DNA of 64,000 nt, from NCBI RefSeq assembly GCF_900091415.1, contig NZ_FMHU01000001.1, positions 1,364,001 through 1,428,000 of the forward strand. The letters run 5' to 3'. This DNA comes from Micromonospora inyonensis. GTDB taxonomy: Bacteria; Actinomycetota; Actinomycetes; Mycobacteriales; Micromonosporaceae. The translations under genes and the position numbers were made by a program. Shown here one piece after another: positions 7,225 to 15,149 of the stretch. The notes beneath the pieces were generated by a model, which ran no database searches, was not told the DNA's origin, and saw only the letters and a list, made by a program, of their open reading frames with translations. How positions within the stretch are numbered: the stretch's first letter is position 1; each line of letters opens with the position of its first letter.

Positions 7225-8897
7225 CGGCACCCGCCGAGCGGATCCGTGCCGTTTCGGCCCGCCACTTCGTCCGGCTCAAGCTGCGGGTGATGGGCAACAA
7301 CTTCCGGGGTCAGGGCTGGCGGGTCGCCCTCTTCGTCGGCGGCGTGATCGCCGGGCTCTGGTTCGGCGGGACCGGCTTCTTCCTGCTGGCCGCCCCCGGG
7401 CTGGCCGGCGAGTCCCGGTACGCGCTGATGACCGCCGCGTTCGGCGGGGGCCTGCTGGTGCTCGGCTGGCTGCTGCTGCCGCTGGTCTTCTTCGGTGTGG
7501 ACGAGACGCTCGACCCGGCCCGGTTCGCGCTGCTGCCGCTTTCCCGGCGCACCCTGGTGACCGGCCTGTTCGCCGCCGCGCTGGTCAGCGTGCCGGCGGT
7601 GGCGACGCTGCTCGCCACGACCGGGCTGGTGGTCACCGCCGGGGCGCTCGGCGGTCCGGCGGCGGCCGTGGCCGCCGCCGTCGGGGTGGTCGCCGGGCTG
7701 CTGCTCTGCGTCGCGGCCAGCCGGGCGATCACCAGCGCCTTCGCCACCATGTTGCGCTCCCGGCGGGTACGCGACCTGGCGGCCGTACTGCTGGCGGCGC
7801 TCGCCGCGCTGCTCGGTCCGTTGCAGCTCGTGGTACTGGCCGCCGTGCAGGACGCCGACTGGGACCGGCTGGCCGGGGTGGCCCGGGTGGTCGGCTGGAC
7901 CCCGCTCGGCGCGCCCTGGACGCTCGGCATCGACGTGGCCGAGGGGCGGGCGTGGACCGTCCCGGTGAAACTGCTGATCACCGTGGCTGCCGTCGGCGGG
8001 TTGCTGCTGTGGTGGTCCCGGTCGCTGGAGTCGGCGATGGTCGGGGCGGCACGTTCCGGGCCGGCCAGGACCCGCCGCGGCCCGGTCGGCGGAGCGGTCG
8101 CGCAGCTCTTCCCGCGTGCGGTGGGCTGGAGCCGGCGGGACCGGTTCGGCGCGCTGGTCGCACGGGAGTGCCGTTACTGGTGGCGGGACGCCCGGCGGCG
8201 GGCAAATCTGATCACGATCGCGGTGGTCGGCATCTTCGTGCCGGTGATGGTCAACGCTGGCGGAATCACCTTCTCGACCGGGGAGGGTGCGGAACTGACC
8301 ACCCCCGGCTCCTCCCCGGTGACGGTCAGCATCTCGATGATCTTCGTTGGGGTGCTCGCCTCGGTCACCCTGGCCAACCAGTTCGGCTTCGACGGCAGCG
8401 CGTACGCGGCCAACGTGGTCGCCGGGGTGCCCGGTCGGCTGGAGCTGCGCGCCCGGATGACCGCGTTCACGGTGTACGTGCTGCCGATGCTGGCCGTCGT
8501 CGCGGTCCTCCTGGCGGTGCTGCTGGGCCGGCCGGCGTGGCTGGGCCTGATGGCCGGTAGCCTCTTCGCCGCGTACGGGGTGGGCCTGGCGATCAACGGG
8601 TACGTCTCGATCCTGGGGGCGTACTCGCTGCCGGAGACGAGCAACCCCTTCGCGGTGAACAGCGGGGCCGGCATCGCCAAGGGACTGCTCACCCTGCTGT
8701 CGATGCTCGTCTCGACGGTGACGGCGGTGCCGATGGTGGTCGCGGCGGCGCTGCTCGGGGACGCCTGGCTCTGGCTGGCCGCGCCGCTGGGTCTCGGGTA
8801 CGGGCTGGGCGCGGCGCTGCTCGGCGCGTACCTCGCCGGTGACGTGCTCGACCACCGGATGCCGGAGCTGCTGACGGCGGTGACACCCCGCCGCTGA
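7209..8897 (+). CDS. ABC-2 type transporter membrane protein
   Basis: 562 residues, overlapping the ATPase gene by 16 bp, from GTG 7209. About 12 hydrophobic segments are spread over the whole length, separated by a basic cytoplasmic region around residues 275-330 (KSLE...RRGP...SRRDRFGALVARECRYWWRD). That pattern suggests two fused membrane halves, fitting a single-chain ABC-2 exporter working with a homodimeric ATPase. No substrate clue is present. The 56 bp that follow hold no gene. Confidence 0.87.
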   Translation: MAVPVTAPAERIRAVSARHFVRLKLRVMGNNFRGQGWRVALFVGGVIAGLWFGGTGFFLLAAPGLAGESRYALMTAAFGGGLLVLGWLLLPLVFFGVDETLDPARFALLPLSRRTLVTGLFAAALVSVPAVATLLATTGLVVTAGALGGPAAAVAAAVGVVAGLLLCVAASRAITSAFATMLRSRRVRDLAAVLLAALAALLGPLQLVVLAAVQDADWDRLAGVARVVGWTPLGAPWTLGIDVAEGRAWTVPVKLLITVAAVGGLLLWWSRSLESAMVGAARSGPARTRRGPVGGAVAQLFPRAVGWSRRDRFGALVARECRYWWRDARRRANLITIAVVGIFVPVMVNAGGITFSTGEGAELTTPGSSPVTVSISMIFVGVLASVTLANQFGFDGSAYAANVVAGVPGRLELRARMTAFTVYVLPMLAVVAVLLAVLLGRPAWLGLMAGSLFAAYGVGLAINGYVSILGAYSLPETSNPFAVNSGAGIAKGLLTLLSMLVSTVTAVPMVVAAALLGDAWLWLAAPLGLGYGLGAALLGAYLAGDVLDHRMPELLTAVTPRR

Positions 8898-8953
8898 CCG
8901 GGCGCGCTACTCGCTCCGCTGTGTGGCTGCGTGGTGCTGGCCGGGCGCTCCGC

Positions 8954-9208
8954 TCAGCGCAGGCGCAGGAAGGCGTAGAGCATGCGGCTGTCGGTGGCGC
9001 TGGTGACGCTGACCAGCTCCCACCCGAAGTGGGAGAGGTACTCGACGGCCTCCAGGAGTTGGGTGATGGAGCTGCTCGCCATTCGCGGCCGGGTGACGAC
9101 CGCGAGGTGCCGGTGCGGGTAGCCGCGGAAGTCCACCTCGTTCCGGAGCACGGATTCCGCGATGACGAGTCGACTGCTGGCGAGCTGCTGCGGTGTCACA
9201 GGGGCCAT
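8954..9208 (-). CDS. Conserved small protein, DUF4177-like
   Basis: 84 residues from ATG 9208, chosen because a TATCGT -10 element lies exactly 7 bp upstream on the minus strand, predicting a leaderless mRNA; an upstream start would add 16 residues reading through that promoter. The C-terminal part, with FGWELVSVTSATDSRMLYAFLRLR in two pieces, resembles short DUF4177 proteins, in which a WELV motif precedes a final beta strand. No signal peptide or membrane segment. The function is unknown. It is transcribed towards the ABC transporter and divergently from the SRPBCC gene. Confidence 0.65.
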   Translation of the reverse strand: MAPVTPQQLASSRLVIAESVLRNEVDFRGYPHRHLAVVTRPRMASSSITQLLEAVEYLSHFGWELVSVTSATDSRMLYAFLRLR

Positions 9209-9312
9209 GCCCAGCACGATAGAGGCCACCCGCATCCCCCGCTGGTCAGCCGCCACCCGGCCGGCAGCCGGCGACCCGTGCCCGGCTTGGCCGACGGCGG
9301 CACAATGGGCCG

Positions 9313-9804
9313 ATGCCCGTCGTCGAATCGGTCGTCACCGTCCCCGTGCCCCCGGAACTGGCGTTCGCCGTGTCGCAGACCGTCGGGTCGGTGCGCTACC
9401 GGTGGGACCCGTTCGTCCGGGAACAGCACTTCGCCGACGGGGCGACCCGGCCCGGCAAGGGGGTACGCACGGTCACCCGCTCCCGGCACGGGCTGCTCAT
9501 GGTCAGCGAGTACGTCTCGTACGTCCCGCCGAGTCACGTGGGGATGAAGATGGTCCGGGGCCCGTGGTTCTTCGAGGTGTTCGCCGGCGGCTGGCGGTTC
9601 GCCCCCGGCCCCGAGCCGGACACCACGGTCGCCACCTGGCGGTACAACTTCCGCTGCCGTCCGGCGTTCCTGCGGCCGGTGGCGGAGCGGATCGGGACGT
9701 GGCTGCTCGGCCGGGACATCCGCCGCCGGATCGCCGGCTTCGCGGCCGGCTGCGCCGACCCGGTGGTGGTGGCCGCCGCCGCCCGGCCCGATAGCGAGCG
9801 GTGA
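9313..9804 (+). CDS. SRPBCC-fold protein (polyketide cyclase/START-like)
   Basis: 163 residues. The N-terminal VVESVVTVPVPPELAFAVSQ and the alternating strands that follow (WRFAPGPEPDTTVATWRYNF) match the SRPBCC helix-grip fold, which binds hydrophobic ligands. The last helix (AERIGTWLLGRDIRRRIAGF) closes the cavity in this fold. Most such single-gene proteins have no known ligand. ATG 9313 lies 6 bp after CACAAT (9301-9306), so it is probably leaderless. Confidence 0.75.
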   Translation: MPVVESVVTVPVPPELAFAVSQTVGSVRYRWDPFVREQHFADGATRPGKGVRTVTRSRHGLLMVSEYVSYVPPSHVGMKMVRGPWFFEVFAGGWRFAPGPEPDTTVATWRYNFRCRPAFLRPVAERIGTWLLGRDIRRRIAGFAAGCADPVVVAAAARPDSER

Positions 9805-9832
9805 GGCCCACGGAACCGCCGGCCGGGTCACA

Positions 9833-10366
9833 ATGTTTCACGTGAATCATCAGCCGGGCGCGGAGATCCACCACGTCGATCCGTTCGCCACGCCGGCCGG
9901 GGAGCGGTCACCGGCCCGCCGGCTGCGGGGACGGCTGGCCTCCCCGGTGACCCTGTGGACCGCGCCCGGACCGGCCGGGCTGACCGTCTCGTCGACCCTG
10001 GTCGCCGAGGGTGAGCCGGACCGGCTGCTCGGGCTGGTGGATCCGGAGGCCGACCTGTGGGCGGCGGTCGAGGAGTCCGGCCGGTTCGCGGTCGCCGTAC
10101 TCGGCCCGGCGCATCGACAGCTCGCGGACCGGTTCGCGGGTCTCTTCCCGTCCCCCGGTGGCCTCTTCGCCCTGGACGAGTGGGTCGACACGCCGTACGG
10201 CCCGGTGCCGGCCGACGCCGGCGGCTGGGTGGGTTGCCGGCTGGACGGCAGCCGCGAGTGCGGTTGGGCGCTGCTGGTCGAGGCGACCGTCGAGGTGGTC
10301 GAACTGACCGAGCGGGCCGAGCCGCTGCTGCACCACCGGGGCCGGTACCGCACCCTGGCGGACTGA
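9833..10366 (+). CDS. Flavin reductase-like protein (FMN-binding split barrel)
   Basis: 177 residues. The core ASPVTLWTAPGPAGLTVSSTLVAEGEPDRLLG is the signature region of flavin-reductase-like split barrels, where the TVSS segment contacts FMN. Later strands (WVGCRLDGSRECGWALLVEATVEVVEL) fit too. It may be an NAD(P)H:flavin oxidoreductase or an FMN-binding protein. The first codons (MFHVNH) coincide with a near-perfect parS sequence, so the N-terminal residues may be constrained by DNA-binding function. No obvious ribosome site precedes ATG 9833. Confidence 0.8.
   Translation: MFHVNHQPGAEIHHVDPFATPAGERSPARRLRGRLASPVTLWTAPGPAGLTVSSTLVAEGEPDRLLGLVDPEADLWAAVEESGRFAVAVLGPAHRQLADRFAGLFPSPGGLFALDEWVDTPYGPVPADAGGWVGCRLDGSRECGWALLVEATVEVVELTERAEPLLHHRGRYRTLAD
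9834..9849. promoter_or_regulatory. parS-like ParB-binding site
   Basis: TGTTTCACGTGAATCA differs from the bacterial consensus TGTTTCACGTGAAACA at one position of 16. Actinomycete parS sites share the 14-bp core GTTTCACGTGAAAC; here 13 of 14 match. It lies across the start codon of the flavin-reductase-like gene. Confidence 0.65.
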
Positions 10367-10389
10367 GCGTCTGCGACGACCACTCGACT

Positions 10390-10407
10390 GAGTGATCTAG
10401 GTCACTC
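10390..10407. promoter_or_regulatory. GlxR/Crp-type operator upstream of acetate symporter
   Basis: GAGTGATCTAGGTCACTC is a perfect inverted repeat with 6-bp arms. Its core GTGA-TCTAGG-TCAC fits the actinobacterial Crp/GlxR consensus TGTGANNTANNTCACA, including the central TA. It is centred about 133 bp upstream of the DUF485 gene and just after the flavin-reductase stop. Confidence 0.6.
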
Positions 10408-10531
10408 GGCGCAGGTAATCGGCCGTTCGGCGCAGCGAGCGGCCGGCACCGATCTTTCCCTTTCCCGGCGGGGCGCGCCCTCCCTACGGTGCGCGGAACA
10501 CCCCAAGCCTGCGAAAGGTGGTGATCTACAG

Positions 10532-10900
10532 ATGTCGACGGACACACCCGCGCCCGCCACGCCGACGAGCCGCGAGCGGCATCTCGCCGTGCAGCGGTCG
10601 GACGAGTTCGCCGGTCTGCGCCGCGCGCTGCGCGGCTTCGTCTTCCCGATGACCGTGGCCTTCTTCCTGTGGTACGCGCTCTACGTGATCCTCTCCGCGT
10701 ACGCGCGGGGTTTCATGGGCACGAAGCTCTTCGGCAGCAACGTCAACGTCGCGCTCGTCTTCGGGCTGCTCCAGTTCGTCTCGACGTTCCTGATCGCCTG
10801 GCTCTACGCCCGGTACGCCGACCGCAAGATCGACCCGGTCGCCGACCGGATCCGTGCCGAGATCGGGGAGGTGAACCATGAACACGGTCCTCGCGGCTGA
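10532..10900 (+). CDS. DUF485 membrane protein, acetate-symporter partner
   Basis: 122 residues. Two membrane helices (about 35-58 and 70-92) surround a short loop, with FVFPMTVAFFLWYALYVIL and the tail ARYADRKIDPVADRIR typical of DUF485 (YjcH in E. coli, next to actP; the gene before mctC in corynebacteria). ATG 10532 has a clear ribosome site (GAAAGGTGG). The gene overlaps the symporter by 23 bp. It is thought to assist the symporter, although the molecular role of DUF485 is unsettled. Confidence 0.92.
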   Translation: MSTDTPAPATPTSRERHLAVQRSDEFAGLRRALRGFVFPMTVAFFLWYALYVILSAYARGFMGTKLFGSNVNVALVFGLLQFVSTFLIAWLYARYADRKIDPVADRIRAEIGEVNHEHGPRG

Positions 10901-12551
10901 GGCGGGCAGCACCACCGCCCGCAACCTGACCATCGCCCTGTTCCTGGTCTTCGTGGCGGCCACGCTCGCGATCACCATCTGGGCGAGCCGGCAGACCAAG
11001 ACGGCCACCGACTTCTACGCCGGCGGCCGGTCCTTCTCCGGTTTCCAGAACGGCATGGCGATCGGCGGCGACTACATGTCGGCGGCCTCGTTCCTGGGCA
11101 TCGCCGGGCTCATCGCCCTGTACGGCTACGACGGCTTCCTCTACTCGATCGGCTTCCTGGTCGCCTGGCTGGTGGCGCTGCTGCTCGTCGCCGAACTGCT
11201 GCGCAACTCCGGCCGGTACACGATGGCCGACGTGCTGGCGTTCCGGATGCGGCAGCGCCCGGTCCGGACCGCCGCCGCGGCCTCCACCATCACCGTGTCG
11301 ATCTTCTACCTGCTGGCCCAGATGGTCGGCGCGGGCGCGTTGGTGGCGCTCCTGCTCGGCATCCGGCCGGGAACGACGTTCCTCGGCATGGACGCGGGCA
11401 CCGCCAAGGTCGCCACCATCATCATGGTCGGCGCACTCATGATCATCTACGTCACGGTCGGCGGGATGAAGGGCACCACGTACGTGCAGATCGTCAAGGC
11501 GTTCCTGCTGATGGGCGGCGCGCTGGTGATGACCCTGCTGGTGCTGGCGAAGTACAAGTTCAACCTGTCGTCGCTGCTCGGCGACGCCGCCTCCTCCTCC
11601 GGTAAGGGCAGCGCCTTCCTCGAACCGGGGCTCCGGTACGGCGTCGAGGTGGCCGGTAACGCCACCCAGACCTTCTACAACAAGATGGACCTGCTCTCGC
11701 TCGGCATCGCCCTGGTGCTCGGCACGGCCGGCCTGCCGCACATCCTGATCCGCTTCTACACGGTGCCGACCGCGAAGGCGGCCCGCAAGAGCGTGCTCTG
11801 GGCGATCGGCATCATCGGCACCTTCTACCTGCTCACCCTGGCCCTCGGGTTCGGGGCGGCGGCACTGGTCGGCAGTGAGGCGATCACCGCCCAGGACAAG
11901 GCGGGCAACACGGCCGCGCCACAACTCGCCGAGGTGCTCGGCGCGGACTTCCTCGGCGGCGACCTGGGCGGCGCGACCCTGCTGGCGATCATCGCGGCGG
12001 TGGCCTTCGCCACCATCCTGGCGGTGGTGGCCGGGCTCACCCTGGCGTCCTCGTCCAGCCTGGCCCACGACTTCTACGCCAACGTCATCAAGAACGGCCA
12101 GACCTCCGAACGGCAGGAGGTCCGGGTGGCCCGCATCTCCGCCCTGGTCATCGGCGCGGTCTCCATCCTGCTGTCGATCTTCGCGCAGAACCTGAACGTG
12201 GCGTTCCTGGTCGCGCTCGCCTTCGCGGTGGCCGCCTCGGGCAACCTGCCGGCGATCCTCTACAGCCTGTTCTGGAAGCGGTTCAACACCTCCGGCGCGG
12301 TCTGGGCCATCTACGGCGGCCTGCTCTCGGCGGTCGGGCTGGTCTTCTTCTCGCCGGTGGTGTCGGGGCTACCGACGTCGATGTTCCCCGACCACGACTG
12401 GCAGTGGTTCCCGCTGTCCAACCCGGGGATCCTCTCCATCCCCTTCGGCTTCCTCTGCGGTTGGCTCGGCACGGTGATCTCGAAGGAGAGCGACCAGGAG
12501 AAGTACGCCGAACTGGAAGTCCGCGCCCTGACCGGGGCCGGCGCCCACTGA
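10878..12551 (+). CDS. Cation/acetate (monocarboxylate) symporter
   Basis: 557 residues, about 13 membrane segments. Motifs TATDFYAGGRSFSGFQNG, GGDYMSAASFLGIAGL, and GLPHILIRFYTVP match ActP/MctC sodium:solute symporters, which take up acetate, pyruvate or propionate. ATG 10878 has GGGGAGG as ribosome site. The DUF485-symporter order and the GlxR-like site upstream parallel the corynebacterial mctC operon (knowledge of that system, with function here inferred). It is more ActP-like than the paralogue at 4653 and lacks that protein's long extra loop. Confidence 0.92.
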   Translation: MNTVLAAEAGSTTARNLTIALFLVFVAATLAITIWASRQTKTATDFYAGGRSFSGFQNGMAIGGDYMSAASFLGIAGLIALYGYDGFLYSIGFLVAWLVALLLVAELLRNSGRYTMADVLAFRMRQRPVRTAAAASTITVSIFYLLAQMVGAGALVALLLGIRPGTTFLGMDAGTAKVATIIMVGALMIIYVTVGGMKGTTYVQIVKAFLLMGGALVMTLLVLAKYKFNLSSLLGDAASSSGKGSAFLEPGLRYGVEVAGNATQTFYNKMDLLSLGIALVLGTAGLPHILIRFYTVPTAKAARKSVLWAIGIIGTFYLLTLALGFGAAALVGSEAITAQDKAGNTAAPQLAEVLGADFLGGDLGGATLLAIIAAVAFATILAVVAGLTLASSSSLAHDFYANVIKNGQTSERQEVRVARISALVIGAVSILLSIFAQNLNVAFLVALAFAVAASGNLPAILYSLFWKRFNTSGAVWAIYGGLLSAVGLVFFSPVVSGLPTSMFPDHDWQWFPLSNPGILSIPFGFLCGWLGTVISKESDQEKYAELEVRALTGAGAH

Positions 12552-12577
12552 CAGGTGATGATCCACGCCGCTCCGGC

Positions 12578-12631
12578 GGTTGCAGGGGCCCCCTCCTCAT
12601 CAGTTTGCGGTAGGAGGGGGCCCCTGCAACC
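12578..12631. repeat. Dispersed hairpin repeat, copy 2 (perfect 20-bp stem)
   Basis: Arms 12578-12597 and 12612-12631 are perfect complements over 20 bp (left arm GGTTGCAGGGGCCCCCTCCT) around a 14-nt loop. It lies 26 bp after the symporter stop and 36 bp before the epimerase gene. This is the most perfect of four copies and should terminate symporter transcription. Confidence 0.85.
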
Positions 12632-12667
12632 ACCCGTCGGGCGGCACCGCTGAGTAGGCTGGCCGGC

Positions 12668-13645
12668 ATGAAGGTAGCTCCCCGTTTCGGCGCCGGTCAC
12701 CGCATTCTCGTCACCGGCGGTGCCGGTTTCGTCCCGTCGCACCTGGTCGACGTACTGCTGGACCGTGGTTGCACAGTGGTGGCGGTGGACAACTTCGTCA
12801 CCGGGTCGAAGGAGAACGTCGCCCACCTCGCCGAGCGCCCCACCTTCACGTTGGTCGACGCGGACGTCTCGGACGGCCTGCCGACCCACCACCCGGCGCT
12901 GGCGGAGCGCTTCGACGCGATCCTGCACATGGCCTCCCCGGCCAGCCCGACCGACTTCGCCACCCTCCCGGTCGAGATCCTCCGGGTCGGCTCGGTCGCC
13001 ACGCTGCACCTGCTCGACCGGGCGGTCGCCGACGGGGCCCGGTTCCTGCTGGCCTCCACCTCGGAGGCGTACGGCGACCCGAAGGAGCACCCGCAGCGGG
13101 AGACGTACTGGGGCAACGTGAACCCGATCGGCGTCCGCAGCGTCTACGACGAGGCCAAGCGGTTCGCGGAGGCGGCCACCATGGCCTACCACCGGCGTCA
13201 CGGCCTGGACGTCGCCATCGTGCGGATCTTCAACACGTACGGCCCCCGGATGCGGCCGGACGACGGTCGGGCCATCCCCACCTTCATCGCCCAGGCCCTG
13301 CGCGGCGAACCGATCACCGTGCACGGCACCGGGGCGCAGACCCGCTCGATCTGCTACGTCGACGACCTGGTGCGCGGCATCCTGCTGCTGCTCGACTCGA
13401 CCGAGACCGGGCCGATCAACTGCGGCACCGAGCACGAGATGTCGATGCGGCAGCTCGCCGAACTGATCGTGTCGCTCTCCGACAGCACCTCGGAGGTGAC
13501 CTACGTCACCCGGGCCGCCGACGACCCGGAGATGCGGCGACCGGACCTCACCCTGGCCCGCGAACTGCTCGGATACGAGCCCCGGGTCGCGCCGGAAGAC
13601 GGCCTCCGACGCACGATCGACCACTTCCGGAAGCGGTTGGGCTGA
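12668..13645 (+). CDS. NAD-dependent nucleotide-sugar epimerase/decarboxylase (UDP-glucuronate decarboxylase-like)
   Basis: 325 residues, an extended short-chain dehydrogenase. The segment HMASPASPTDF, the block YGDPKEHPQRETYWGNVNPIG in two parts, and VYDEAKR (catalytic Tyr and Lys) are those of UDP-xylose synthases. The nucleotide-binding loop is TGGAGFVPSH: the third Gly of the usual GxxGxxG is replaced by Pro at residue 23. The reaction is probably conversion of a UDP-sugar for cell-surface polysaccharide, in keeping with the nearby LCP genes. Exact substrate uncertain. Confidence 0.83.
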   Translation: MKVAPRFGAGHRILVTGGAGFVPSHLVDVLLDRGCTVVAVDNFVTGSKENVAHLAERPTFTLVDADVSDGLPTHHPALAERFDAILHMASPASPTDFATLPVEILRVGSVATLHLLDRAVADGARFLLASTSEAYGDPKEHPQRETYWGNVNPIGVRSVYDEAKRFAEAATMAYHRRHGLDVAIVRIFNTYGPRMRPDDGRAIPTFIAQALRGEPITVHGTGAQTRSICYVDDLVRGILLLLDSTETGPINCGTEHEMSMRQLAELIVSLSDSTSEVTYVTRAADDPEMRRPDLTLARELLGYEPRVAPEDGLRRTIDHFRKRLG

Positions 13646-13722
13646 TTTCCCCGCCGGTGTTCGGCAGCCGGCTGAGCGTCACCTGAAGGCATGACTGGCT
13701 CCGGGTCCGTACCCTGAGTTAC

Positions 13723-14943
13723 ATGTCAGCGACCTCGTCAGCCGGTCTCCCGCTCCTGTACCTGCGCCGGGGCTCCACCGGGCGCGCCTCGGTCCCCGGC
13801 TCCGGCCCGGGCCGGCGATCCAGGCCGGGTGCCGAGCGGAGCCGCGCCGATGCCGGGCCCGCGCGGGCCGACGAGGGGCCGGGCGGTCCGACCGGTCCCG
13901 GCGGACCTGGCGGACCTGGTGGTCCGCTCCGGCCGGGTCCCCGTCCCCGCTGGGGTCGGATCGCGCTGGTCGCCGGCGTCGCCGTGCTGGTGCTCGCGCT
14001 CCTCGGGGGCCTGGGTGCCTGGGTCTACGCCCGGGGGTTGGACGAGGACCTGGCCCGCACCGACCCGTTCAAGCAGATCACCGAGGGGCGGCCGGCCAAA
14101 GAGGTCGACGGCGCGGTCAACATCCTGGTGGTCGGCAGCGACTCGCGGGACCCGGACGCGCCGATCGACCAGTCCAGCAAGTGGCGGGCGGACACCATCA
14201 TCGTGATGCACATCCCGTCGAGCCACGCCGAGGCCTACCTGGTCTCCATCCCCCGCGACCTCTACGTGCCGATCCCGGAGAGCGCGAACGCGGATTGCGC
14301 ATCCGGCCAGCGCGGCAAGATCAACGCAGCGTTCGCCTTCGGTGGGCTACCGCTGGCGGTACGAACGGTGGAGTGCTTCACCGACGTGCACCTGGATCAT
14401 GTGATGGCGGTCGACTTCGCCGGGTTCAAGCAGGTCACCGACGCGCTCGGCGGAGTGGACCTGCCGGTGGAGCGGACCGTCACCTCGATTCACAAGCCGT
14501 ACCGGACCTTCACCAAGGGCGTCAACCACATGAACGGGGCCGAGGCGCTGGACTGGATCCGGCAGCGCAAGCAGTTCCCGGACGGCGACTTCGCCCGGAT
14601 GCGGCACCAGCAGGAGTTCCTTCGGGCGCTGATGGACAAGGCGGCCAGCAGCGGCACGCTGACCAATCCGCGCAAGCTGAACGCCTTCCTCCAGTCGGTT
14701 ACCGACGCGGTGACCGTGGACGAGGGTTTCTCGCTGGTCGACATGGCGATGCAGTTCCGGAAGCTGCGCGGCGAGAACCTCACCTTCGTGACCAGCCCGC
14801 ACCTGGGCAGCGAGACCATCGACGGCGAGTCGGTGGTGGTCTCCGACCGGGAGAAGGCGCTGGCGATGTACCAGGCGATGGCCGGGGACCGAATGACGGA
14901 ATGGGTCAAGGCGAATCAGCCCGCTAAATCCAACGGCGGCTGA
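13723..14943 (+). CDS. LytR-CpsA-Psr (LCP) family glycopolymer transferase 1
   Basis: 406 residues. A long Gly/Pro/Arg-rich cytoplasmic N-terminus (1-80) precedes one membrane helix (about 83-107). The extracytoplasmic LCP domain has NILVVGSDSRDPDAP, the DTIIVMHI strand, SIPRDLYV and NAAFAFGG, with the conserved Arg and Asp residues that bind pyrophosphate. The later DWIRQRKQFPDGDFARMRHQQEF block is diagnostic. LCP enzymes attach polyprenyl-linked polymers such as arabinogalactan or teichoic acids to peptidoglycan. It is the first of three consecutive LCP genes and ends in a strong terminator hairpin. Confidence 0.93.
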   Translation: MSATSSAGLPLLYLRRGSTGRASVPGSGPGRRSRPGAERSRADAGPARADEGPGGPTGPGGPGGPGGPLRPGPRPRWGRIALVAGVAVLVLALLGGLGAWVYARGLDEDLARTDPFKQITEGRPAKEVDGAVNILVVGSDSRDPDAPIDQSSKWRADTIIVMHIPSSHAEAYLVSIPRDLYVPIPESANADCASGQRGKINAAFAFGGLPLAVRTVECFTDVHLDHVMAVDFAGFKQVTDALGGVDLPVERTVTSIHKPYRTFTKGVNHMNGAEALDWIRQRKQFPDGDFARMRHQQEFLRALMDKAASSGTLTNPRKLNAFLQSVTDAVTVDEGFSLVDMAMQFRKLRGENLTFVTSPHLGSETIDGESVVVSDREKALAMYQAMAGDRMTEWVKANQPAKSNGG

Positions 14944-14966
14944 GGGCTTCGACGGACGTCAGCACA

Positions 14967-15011
14967 GATCGGCGGTCGGAGCGCCGGTAACGGGCTCTCC
15001 GACCGCCGATC
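14967..15011 (+). terminator. Terminator hairpin after LCP gene 1
   Basis: Perfect 15-bp inverted repeat GATCGGCGGTCGGAG (14967-14981) and its complement (14997-15011) around a 15-nt loop, 23 bp after the stop. No U-run follows, as is usual in GC-rich actinomycetes. Confidence 0.75.
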
Positions 15012-15149
15012 GGCTCCAATATATCAGCCGTTCGGACAGCAATCCGCGGTGCGGGCGGATGGACCGCACATATCGGCGGGAAGAACTCGCCAGATCGGGA
15101 GCGGATCCGTAAAGTGGTCCCGCCCCCGATATCGCGGACTGGAGCACGC

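Noticed and set aside
6873..8855. Minus-strand open frame of 660 codons opposite the ABC genes
   Set aside because: Same reason: GC-rich third positions of the real gene leave the antisense frame open; the translation is His/Gln/Arg/Gly-rich and unlike a protein.
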